Source of the DNA: CAZQGO01 sp964593065
GTDB lineage: Bacteria > Oederibacteriota > JAAXVQ01
DNA length: 64,000 bases
Direction of reading: 5' to 3'
Assembly: GCA_964593065.1 (NCBI GenBank)
Contig: CAZQGO010000015.1
Location: forward strand, 6,917 to 70,916
A model generated the notes under the pieces. That model was not told where the DNA came from, did not search any database, and saw only the letters and a program-made list of their open reading frames with translations. The translations under genes and the position numbers were made by a program. Shown one piece after another: positions 8,600-16,600 of the stretch. Each line of letters opens with the position of its first letter. The first letter of the stretch is position 1.

Positions 8600-9343
8600 C
8601 TAATTGAACGTCAACCCCCGGGCCCAATCGGCAAAGCGTCCTCCCTTCGCGCTTTGCACGGCATGGCGGCACTCCGTCAATTGTTCCTGGACGTCGGGGA
8701 TCTCCCGTTGCACGGCCTCCAACTGGGCGGTCAATAAATTCTCCAGTAATTCCAGGGGCCGTCCGTCGGAAACGTCGATGTGCAGGGCCTTCAGCCACAT
8801 GGCGGCGGCCTGGGCATATTGTCCCAAACCGTGATAACTGGCCCCCAGGTTTTTATAGGCATTGGCCCGTGAGGGGTCGTATTCAATGGCCTTGTGGCAA
8901 TGAGAAGCCGCGGCTTCGTATTCGAACAGGCTATTCAGGCAGAAGGCCAGATTATTATGGAGGAAATAATTGACCGCGACCGCTTCGGGCTTGAGTTCCA
9001 AACCTTCCCGGTAGAAAGCGGCGGCGGCTTGGACCTGTCCGACCTGTTCCGCCAATTGTCCGCTCATGAGCAGGCATTCCGATAATTCCTCGGGTTGTTT
9101 GCTGTGTTTCATCCAGGTTTTCAAATACCGATAGGCCGTTTCCTGTTGGCCGACGCGGCTGTAAAAAATCACCAGGGGTTTCAAGGTCTCCGCCCGCGGG
9201 CCCTTGCGGCGAAGGCGTTCGAGCAATTCTCTCTCCTGGCGCTGGGCCTCCGCCGTTCCGACTTGCGGAGCCCCCGGCAATTTGATGAAAAACGAATCCG
9301 GGTCCCTGGCTGGCTTCGCTTTCGGGTCGGGTTTTTCCTTCAC
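8600..9343 (-). CDS. TPR-repeat protein
   Basis: The GTG at 9343 has a well-placed GGGAGG. The 247-residue product has a charged N-terminus, then helical repeats with TPR spacing, the clearest being the pair around NYFLHNNLAFCLNSLFEYEAAASHCHKAIEYDPSRANAYKNLGAS-type sequence (residues about 125-175) with the Pro at repeat ends. There is no signal peptide, so it is probably cytosolic and acts as a protein-interaction scaffold. It is the first gene of a two-gene unit with the hypothetical gene at 7848-8528. No partner can be deduced. Confidence 0.7.
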   Translation of the reverse strand: MKEKPDPKAKPARDPDSFFIKLPGAPQVGTAEAQRQERELLERLRRKGPRAETLKPLVIFYSRVGQQETAYRYLKTWMKHSKQPEELSECLLMSGQLAEQVGQVQAAAAFYREGLELKPEAVAVNYFLHNNLAFCLNSLFEYEAAASHCHKAIEYDPSRANAYKNLGASYHGLGQYAQAAAMWLKALHIDVSDGRPLELLENLLTAQLEAVQREIPDVQEQLTECRHAVQSAKGGRFADWARGLTFN

Positions 9344-9519
9344 GCCATCCTCCCAGTGGGTTTCCTCCGGCGGGCCGCACCTCCAAGGGCTTCGCCTGCG
9401 GCCTCCGGTCCCGGAGTGGAGTGCTTCATTTTACCACCGATCCGGCCGCGCCGAAAAGACAATCTTGCGCGACTCCACGGCTTACAGGCCCCTCATTTCG
9501 GGGAGCAAGCCATCGTGCT

Positions 9520-9864
9520 TCAAGGTTCCGGCGTGCCGCGCAGGAAGACCGCGAGCAACCGGCGCGCAGCCTCTTCCTGGTCTTTGAGAACCAGCAGTTT
9601 TCCCCAGAATCCCTGGATCCCGGAGAGCACGTTGCCGTAGAAGGAGGCGCGCATGTCCAGCAGCAGGGCCGGAATCCCTTCCGAACGCAAAAAAGCCTGG
9701 GCGGATATGCCGGTGATTTCGTCGGGAACCCTGTAAATTTCAACGATTGCCCGGGCCGTTTCGGAATCTTCCGCCGAATCCTTCCCCTGCACCTCGGGGA
9801 AACAATGCGGGCAGCCGCTCCATTCCGCTGCATAGGTTCTCCGGCATCTCGGGCAAATGGGCAT
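9520..9864 (-). CDS. Zinc-ribbon protein with DUF2007-like domain
   Basis: The 114-residue product begins with a zinc ribbon of the CPRC-x10-CPHC type (residues 4-21). After a short acidic linker comes a DUF2007-like fold (putative signal-transducing protein family): IVEIYRVPDEITGISAQAFLRSEGIPALLL and a later strand KLLVLKDQEEAARRLL. DUF2007 domains resemble the PII/ACT type of small alpha/beta modules and are often fused to zinc ribbons. No ligand is known. It starts 6 bases after the VOC gene stop, so the three genes from 10970 down to 9520 form one operon. Confidence 0.7.
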   Translation of the reverse strand: MPICPRCRRTYAAEWSGCPHCFPEVQGKDSAEDSETARAIVEIYRVPDEITGISAQAFLRSEGIPALLLDMRASFYGNVLSGIQGFWGKLLVLKDQEEAARRLLAVFLRGTPEP

Positions 9865-9870
9865 GGGGCG

Positions 9871-10380
9871 TCACTCTTCCTTCGTGTCCGGTTTCAGTTC
9901 CAGGAGATGGCCGTCGGGGTCCCGCACGAATGCGATCTCGCTGCCTTCGCGGCGGATCGTGTGCACGCGAACGCCGCAGTTCCGAAGGTCCCGCAGGAGA
10001 CGTCCGCGGTCGGATACGAGGAGGCACACGTGCTGGCCCGGCACGGGCCGCGGCCGCAGGCCGCGAGAAGAGAACAGTTCCAGGCGTCCCCATCCGCCTT
10101 CCAGGGTGATGAACCGGCACTGCCCTTCGATGGCGAAAAGTTCCCGGGCATGTTCCCGGGCCAGCGTGAAGGCCCACAAGCGGCGAAATCCCAGCCGGCG
10201 GCAATAAAAATCCTGGGACGCCCGCAGGTCGGAAACCGGCAGCGCCACGTGGTGCAGGTTCGGGGGCGCAGGCGGGATGATCCGGCAGGCCGGCTGGACG
10301 CGGCCGCCTCCGCGCGCGCGGGCGGGGCGCGCACGACGGGCTCCCGGGGCCGGCTTCGCCGGCGACAGCCGGAACCTCAT
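9871..10380 (-). CDS. VOC-family (glyoxalase/dioxygenase fold) protein
   Basis: Residues about 40-165 form one glyoxalase/bleomycin-resistance (VOC) module: LHHVALPVSDLRASQDFYCRRLGF at the first metal-ligand position (His), RLELFSS for the mid Glu, and FVRDPDGHLLELKPD at the end. These enzymes bind a divalent metal and act on small thiol or aromatic substrates. The ATG at 10380 overlaps the upstream stop by four bases (ATGA), which supports the start, although it gives a 40-residue Arg/Pro-rich extension before the fold; a later non-ATG start is possible. Substrate unknown. Confidence 0.75.
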   Translation of the reverse strand: MRFRLSPAKPAPGARRARPARARGGGRVQPACRIIPPAPPNLHHVALPVSDLRASQDFYCRRLGFRRLWAFTLAREHARELFAIEGQCRFITLEGGWGRLELFSSRGLRPRPVPGQHVCLLVSDRGRLLRDLRNCGVRVHTIRREGSEIAFVRDPDGHLLELKPDTKEE

Positions 10381-10970
10381 TTCCCTTTCCGGAGGAATGC
10401 GAAAAAGTTTCCGGGGGGTTTGTGCAGATTCCCGGGCAGGTTGCCGAAGACCTGTTGGTTGGCGAAGCGCACATCCTCAATGGTATAAATGGCTTGGGGA
10501 TTGTTGCGTTTGACGATTTCGATGATCCGCTTAAGGTCCTTGCGTTTCACGATCGAGAAAACCACGTGCACCGGCCGGAAAATTCCCTGGGCCGCGATGC
10601 TGGTCACGCCGCAACCCGCCTCCTTCAGTTCCGTGATGAGCGACTCCGCCCCGGCCTGGGTGATGATCCGGATCAGGCACACCCCCATGGCGATCTTGTT
10701 CTCGATGGCCATGCCGATATAAGTCCCCGAGGCAAAACCAGCGGCGTAGGCCAGAAAATAGTAATATTGATCCAGGTGTTGCATGATCTGGGAGAGTGCC
10801 GTCAGCCAGATGAGGATTTCAAAGAAGCCGATGAGGGAGGCCAGCAGCTTGATCCCGCGGGAAATAAAAATAATGCGTATCGTCCCGAGGGAGACATCGC
10901 AGATCCTGGCGGCGAAAATGAGCAGGGGGAGAACCAGCCAATGTAAAAGGTCGCCGGGAATGTTGGGCAT
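10377..10970 (-). CDS. DUF2179/UPF0316-family membrane protein
   Basis: The 197-residue protein has three N-terminal membrane segments (about residues 8-28, 38-60 and 68-90) containing the family block CDVSLGTIRIIFISRG, followed by a soluble domain from about 100 on with the DUF2179 pattern (GCGVTSIAAQGIF, VVFSIVKRKDLKRIIEIVKRNNPQAIYTIEDVRF). The family (YebE/UPF0316) has no proven function, but DUF2179 domains are thought to sense small ligands. The ATG is preceded by AGGAG-like sequence and is the first gene of a three-gene operon with the VOC and zinc-ribbon genes. Confidence 0.85.
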   Translation of the reverse strand: MPNIPGDLLHWLVLPLLIFAARICDVSLGTIRIIFISRGIKLLASLIGFFEILIWLTALSQIMQHLDQYYYFLAYAAGFASGTYIGMAIENKIAMGVCLIRIITQAGAESLITELKEAGCGVTSIAAQGIFRPVHVVFSIVKRKDLKRIIEIVKRNNPQAIYTIEDVRFANQQVFGNLPGNLHKPPGNFFAFLRKGK

Positions 10971-11292
10971 GCAGGAGCCTTCTTTTTACGAGGCGCGCTT
11001 CGAGGCGGCTCTCGTTGGTTTTCCGTTCGCTGGCCGCGCCGCGGTTGCGCTGCGCGCTGCGAACCGGAGGACACGGGCGTGCCGCTTTCAACCCCTGGCC
11101 GGTCAGGAACGGCCATGACAGGTTGCGGACAAGGGCCTGGCAAGGATTGAACGGCTGCCACGGGCGGGCCTTCCGGCTCCGTCCGTCCCCTCTTCACTCC
11201 CGGGAATCGCTTGGCATCTCCCCCCTGCCGAACCGAAAAATCCCGCAGGCGGGATCGTGGAACTTGGGCCAAACATCACGGTCGCCGGCGGG
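10971..11292. other. Gap with no recognised gene
   Basis: This 322-base stretch separates two minus-strand genes. It is GC-rich, has no open frame with a plausible ribosome site and codon pattern, and shows no tRNA, SRP or riboswitch core that I can identify. A promoter for the DUF2179 operon should be here, but no convincing pair of hexamers is visible. Confidence 0.5.
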
Positions 11293-11688
11293 CTACAATC
11301 GGTTCAGGGCCTGGCGGATTTGGTTCGCGTGATGGGCAATAATGTCCTTGGGAGTCCCCCAGGCAGTCGCCTTGCGCCCCAGAATTTCCACCACGCGCTG
11401 CAAGGTCGCCTTATCGGGATGGTTGTAATCCCCTCCGGCCTCCTGGAATGCCAAACGGACGGCGGCTTCAAGGCTGCTCTTCAGCGAGGCTTTGTCCCCC
11501 TGGGAGCCGATGCGGCGTTTGGCCTGAAGAAAAGTCTCCTGCTGGGCCTCGAAAAAACAGGTCAGAATCAGTTGTTTCACCTTCTCCGGCGTCAAATCCC
11601 GCAAATCCTCGGGCGGGCACGTCCAGCGGCGATAGGCTTCCGGTTTGCGGTGCGGGAAATGATCCTTGGCATTGGAAGCAGGGCTCAC
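11293..11688 (-). CDS. Small hypothetical protein
   Basis: The GTG at 11688 has an AAAGGAG site at proper distance. The 131-residue product is mostly helical and charged (PEDLRDLTPEKVKQLILTCFFEAQQETFLQAK, then SLKSSLEAAVRLAFQEAG and a C-terminal helix HHANQIRQALNRL). No signal, membrane segment or metal motif is seen, and I do not recognise the family. It follows endonuclease III by 22 bases and is likely co-transcribed with it. Confidence 0.55.
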   Translation of the reverse strand: MSPASNAKDHFPHRKPEAYRRWTCPPEDLRDLTPEKVKQLILTCFFEAQQETFLQAKRRIGSQGDKASLKSSLEAAVRLAFQEAGGDYNHPDKATLQRVVEILGRKATAWGTPKDIIAHHANQIRQALNRL

Positions 11689-11710
11689 GGGGGTATCTCC
11701 TTTCGGTCCA

Positions 11711-12373
11711 TCAAACCCGGAACGCCGAGGGGCACAGGTCCTGCACCGGGCAGCGTTCGCAGGCGGGCTTGCGGGCCAGGCAGATCCGGCGCCCGTGAAA
11801 AATCAGCAGGTTCGGAAAGCGGATCCAGTCCCGCCTGGGCACCCGGGTCATGAGGTCGCGCTCGATTTTTTCCGGCGTCCGCTCGCGGCTGAGTCCCAGG
11901 CGCTGGGACAAGCGCTTGACATGGGTGTCGACCACGATGCCGGCGCTTACGCCGAAGGCGCCGGCCAGCACGACGTTGGCGGTTTTACGCGCCACGCCGG
12001 GCAGGGTAACGAGTTCCTCCAGGGACCGGGGCACCTGGTTGTGAAATCGGCTGGTCAATTCCCGGGACATTCCGACCAGACTGCGGGCCTTGTGGCGAAA
12101 GAAGCCCGTGGAACGGATCAATTTTTCGACTTCCCCCAGTTTCGCTGCGGCCAGGGCGCGGGCGTCGGGATACCGTGCAAACAGCGCGGGCGTCACTTTA
12201 TTGACCTGCTCGTCCGTGCACTGCGCGGACAGGATGGTGGCCGCCAGCAGCTGAAAGGCATTTTGGAAACGCAGGGCGATGCGGGCCTGCGGATAGGCCC
12301 GGCGCAGACGCCGGATGAGTTCCGGGATGATGTCTTCCCGGGACTTCTCACCGGGAATGGTGCGGCGCGCCAC
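11711..12373 (-). CDS. nth: Endonuclease III (DNA glycosylase/AP lyase)
   Basis: The protein removes oxidised pyrimidines from DNA and nicks the resulting abasic site. The helix-hairpin-helix LPGVARKTANVVLAGAFG carries the catalytic Lys, followed by the catalytic Asp in VVDTHVKRLSQRLGL. The C-terminal iron-sulfur loop is intact as C-x6-C-x2-C-x5-C. I choose the GTG at 12373, which has a strong AGGAGG nine bases upstream, giving 220 residues, close to the usual 211. The ATG at 12418 would add a basic 15-residue extension with a weak ribosome site. Confidence 0.92.
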   Translation of the reverse strand: MARRTIPGEKSREDIIPELIRRLRRAYPQARIALRFQNAFQLLAATILSAQCTDEQVNKVTPALFARYPDARALAAAKLGEVEKLIRSTGFFRHKARSLVGMSRELTSRFHNQVPRSLEELVTLPGVARKTANVVLAGAFGVSAGIVVDTHVKRLSQRLGLSRERTPEKIERDLMTRVPRRDWIRFPNLLIFHGRRICLARKPACERCPVQDLCPSAFRV

Positions 12374-12477
12374 GCGGGGGGACCTCCTGGAGCCGAGTGC
12401 GTGAAACCGCTTTATCATAACCGAATTTCCCGCGGCCGCCTAGCCGAAAAACGGCTTCGGGAACCGCGCGGGCCGCC

Positions 12478-13662
12478 TTATCGGATCCGCAACAGCCCGA
12501 GCAACGCCCCCGTGGGGCAGCAAAAACGGCACCACGGCCGGGCCCAGCGCAGACTGAAAAGCAAAAATGCCAGGGCCAAGGCTACGACCCAAACTCCGGC
12601 AAAGCCCCGGGTCAAGGCGGCAAAAGGCTCAAATTGAGCCAAGTCCACGGCCGCTCCTCCCGCGAGCAAACCGGCGATGGCGATCAGCAACAGCCAGCGG
12701 ATCCGGGCCAGCCAGCGGGCCGCAGCGGCAGAAATCCCGCCTCGCCAGGGAGAAAGTTTGTGTACCAGTTCCTGGGCGGCTCCATATGGGCAGAGATATC
12801 CACAATAAAAGGGCCTGCCCGTCAGCAGAGGCACGCTAACGGCCAGCACGCCGATGACGCCGAGGGCCAGTTGGGCCGGCCAATGAAACCCCCCGCGGAC
12901 CCAGGCGGCGAGCAAGGCCATGGATAAAAAGATACCGCTAAAAAACCCCCAATAACCCACGGCCGTCAGCAACAGCACGGTCCGCAGCCAGGGTACGCCG
13001 CGCCAGCGGGTGAGCGCCACTCCCAAAACCAGCAACGCCAGCCCGGCGCCGACGTAGTCCCAAAGTCCGATTTGATGCGCCGGCACAAAGGGTTCGGACC
13101 GCAGCCCGGACAACCGGACTTGCAGGCCCCGAATAATGGCCTGCGAGGACAGGGTCGCTCCAGTGACGGCGTCGACCCGCGCCTCCCGGGCGTCCGCCCA
13201 GGTCATCCCGTCCCAATGTTGCAAAAGGCCGGACCGCCTCACCCGGGCCAGATAATCGCTGGATTCCCAGTTGGATACCAGCCGCACCCCCAGAATGACC
13301 CCGCGTGGATCCAATCCGATGAGCAAGGGAACCGGACCCGCGTAACCGTTGATGGCGTCCGCCAGCGGCGAAGTGTACAAGAGGATTCCCAGCACCCTTC
13401 CGTCCTTCCCCCAGACCGTGCCGGCCTCCTTGCCTCCGGGCGGCAGGGAGAAGCGGGCGGCGGCCGGAAAAATCCCCCGTACTTCGGACAGGGAGACGCC
13501 GCCCTGGCCTTGGTTTCTTAAGAAGCGGGCCGCGCGGCCGACTTCCAGGTAGTGAAGCCCCCCCAGGCACGCCGCGAGGCCGATCACGACCGCCAGGCGC
13601 CGCAACCCCGTGGCCAACGGTCCGTGTCGGCGCGTTTTTTTCCACCCGGGCGGGAGGTTCAT
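12478..13662 (-). CDS. FMN-binding/polyferredoxin-type membrane protein (NosR/RnfG-like)
   Basis: The 394-residue protein has one N-terminal membrane segment (about 22-40), then a periplasmic FMN-binding domain whose DAVTGATLSSQAI motif is the site where ApbE attaches FMN to the Thr. The C-terminal 190 residues contain about five membrane segments and two cysteine motifs, CGYLCPYGAAQEL and CRFCCPTGALLGLL, matching the two CxxxCP membrane motifs of NosR/NapH. The soluble ferredoxin domain of NosR is absent. It probably carries electrons across or along the inner membrane to a periplasmic acceptor. Its ATG overlaps the stop of the giant kinase gene (ATGA), an unusual pairing. Confidence 0.8.
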   Translation of the reverse strand: MNLPPGWKKTRRHGPLATGLRRLAVVIGLAACLGGLHYLEVGRAARFLRNQGQGGVSLSEVRGIFPAAARFSLPPGGKEAGTVWGKDGRVLGILLYTSPLADAINGYAGPVPLLIGLDPRGVILGVRLVSNWESSDYLARVRRSGLLQHWDGMTWADAREARVDAVTGATLSSQAIIRGLQVRLSGLRSEPFVPAHQIGLWDYVGAGLALLVLGVALTRWRGVPWLRTVLLLTAVGYWGFFSGIFLSMALLAAWVRGGFHWPAQLALGVIGVLAVSVPLLTGRPFYCGYLCPYGAAQELVHKLSPWRGGISAAAARWLARIRWLLLIAIAGLLAGGAAVDLAQFEPFAALTRGFAGVWVVALALAFLLFSLRWARPWCRFCCPTGALLGLLRIR

Positions 13663-16600
13663 TCTTTTTTCGGGACCCTGTCGCCGTCAACCTGCCGCAT
13701 CTCCGCCGCCTGGATGCAATTTCGCCCGCGGGCCTTCGCGGCGTACATCGCCCGGTCCGCCGCCTGGATCAGTCCCTCCTTGTTGCCCGCGTGAAGCGGA
13801 AAGCTCGCCACCCCGATGCTGATCGTGACCGACACCGAGGTATCCTCCCACGGCAGGCGGAACTCCTCCACATGCTGCCGCAGCCGTTCCGCGACGACCA
13901 TGGCCTCTTCGGAGCTGGTCTCAGGCAGAATCGCCGTAAACTCCTCGCCGCCGTAACGCGCGATCATGTCGATGCCGCGGCAGTTTCCCTTGAGGAGGGC
14001 CGCCACGCCCGCGAGCACCTTATCGCCGAAAGGGTGGCCGTAGGTGTCATTGCAGCGCTTGAACTGGTCGATGTCCAGCATCAACAGGGACAAGGGATGG
14101 TGGTATCGGGTCGCGCGCTCCACTTCCTTCGCCAGCAGGTATTGAAAGTGCCGGTGGGTGAAGGTCTTGGTCAGTCCGTCGGTGACCGCCAGTTCATACA
14201 AACGCGCGTTCTCGATGGATATGGCCGCCTGCGTCATGAGGGCGTTCAGGATTTCGACGTCCTCCGGTTTGAAGATCGAGCTCGAGAGCGGATTATCCAG
14301 GTAGCAGACCCCCTGAATTTCCTGCTTGAATTTGATGGGCAGGCACAGGACGGATTTCAGGTCGCTGCCCACGATGCTGTCGAAGGCTTGGTACCTGCCT
14401 TCGCCGGAGGCGTTCCCCACCAATACCGCCTCCCCCTTCTCCAAGACTTCCTGGAGGATATGCTGTGAGAAGCCGGCACCCTCCGCGAGGTTTTCGTTCA
14501 CGCTTTTCCCCGCCAGGCGCTCCAGCTTGCCGGTTGCGGCATCGCGGATGAACAGGAAGCCGCGCTGGGCCCCCGTCACTTCCAGGGCCACGGACAGGAC
14601 CTTGCCGAGAAGCTTGTCCAGTTCGAGGATGGAACTGATGTCCTGGCTGACCTTGATGATCGAATACATCCGCTGCTTTTCGACCAGGCGCTGCAACGAG
14701 GTCTTATCCTCCTCTTCCTTGAACCCCAACAGCGAGGCCACGCGGGCACGGTAGCCTTCGGCGCCGATTTCCTTGAACAGGCGCAGCGCGGCCTCGAGCT
14801 GGTGATCCGACCCCGGATCGTCCGTCTTCCTGAGGAACCGGCCGTAATCGAAAAGCGCGCGCCCGAGTTCGTAGCGCCGCTGGATGCCGGCGGCGCCCTG
14901 AAGGGCGCTTTCATACAGCTGCCGGGCGCGGCGCAATCTGCCGCAGGACGCCAGGTAATTCGCCGCCGCGCGCAAGGCGGCGGGCCTGTGCGTGGGCCAG
15001 TGGCGGGTTTCCCTCCCGGCCGCACGGCAGGCGTGGCGGGTTTTCCGCCTCCAAGCCCCCGCTTCCCGGCTCGCCCGCGGTGCGGAGGCCCAGAGTGCGT
15101 GGTAGGTGTCCGCTAAATGCGCGAATAAATATGCGCTGTACTGGCTTAAGAAATGATGCTGGTGGTACAGGGTCCGGGCCTCTTCCAGATACTCCCGCGA
15201 ATGCTCGAGGTCTCCGATTTCGTAGTAGATGCTGCCCGCATCGATCGCCGCGACGCAGCATTCCAGCCAAACGCTTTTTTCCCGCGCCAGGCGATAGCTC
15301 ATCAGGGCGGCATCCAGGGCTTCGGGGTAATTTCCCGTCTCCGAGTAGTACTGGGCATAGTAGTGCCAGCAATCGCTGATGCCGTAATCATCCTTGACTT
15401 TGTTCACGATTTCGAAATACCGGTCCACGTTGTGCTTAAACGCCGGATAATTTCCGACATAGTAATCATTGAGCAGCGTCCCGTTGATACATAATCCCAG
15501 TTCACGGATGTCCCCGATTTTCCGGAATTGTTCGGTGCAGAGGGCGAAGTATTCGTTGCTTTTCTGATAATCGCCCAAAAATTCATAACAGTAGCCCAGA
15601 AACTGCAGCGTCATGGCCACCGCCCAATCGTCCTGGCCCGTTTGCTCCATGCGCAAGGCGAGGTGGTGGTAGCGGATGGCGCGTGAAAACCACCCGACGG
15701 CGCTGCAGATGGCGGCATAGCCGCCGATGCCCACTGCCAATTCCTTGGAGGGTCCCAGATGGGTTTCGGCGATGTTCAGCATTCTCAGCACGCCGCGCAC
15801 GGCCTTCATGACGTCGCTGATGGCGTAGGCCGAAGCCAGGGGGTAGTAGTACCAGGCCATCAGGCGATGCCTCTGGTCCCCGGTGTTTTCCCGCCGGCGC
15901 ACGAACAGGAAGGGGAACAGCAGATGGAGGATATGCCGGGACAGTTCCGCGATCAGGCTTAAAAAGACTTGGAGCGGCGTAATCGGCAGGTGTTCCCCGA
16001 GGAGTCTCAAGCCGCGGCGGCCGTATTCCTCGCACTGTCCTGCGTTGCCCTTCTTGAAATAGGCCTGGCAAATCTGTTTGTAGATCCCGGCTTTCTCGAA
16101 GGCGCCGTGCATATGGGGCAGAATGCGCCGGTAGAGCTCGATGCTTTCGTCGTTCTTGCCGATGCGGAGGTAGATTTCGCCGATGTTTTCCTGGCAATGC
16201 AGCCAGTCCTCGTTCCCTTTGAGGTCCTGGGACTCCAGCTGGGCGATACAGGTCCGGTAGTACTTGATGGCTTCCTCGTTGGCGTATCCGGCCTTGGCTT
16301 TTTCCGCGGCCGGCAGGCAATATTTCAGGATTCTGCCGGGGTCGTGCGCCTCGACGAAATGGTAGGCGAGATCGAATATCACCGTCTCGAAAGCGGTTCC
16401 GACTCGCGCCTCGATCTCCTGGCCGATACGCAGGTGCAGGGTCCGCCGTTTCTGCTCGCCGAGTTTGAGATAGAAGGCCTCCTTGATCCGGTCATGGGCG
16501 AAGAGGATTTTCCCTTTTTCCCGGGTGCTTGTTTCCATCAGCTGCAGACCGATGGCCTTGTCCACGATGTCCACGACGGTCTTGTGCGGCAGGCCGCTCA

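Noticed and set aside
10971..11292. Possible SRP RNA or other structured RNA in the gap
   Set aside because: A short GGTTGCGGACAAGG-like stretch is suggestive but the conserved SRP tetraloop and the asymmetric loop sequence are missing.
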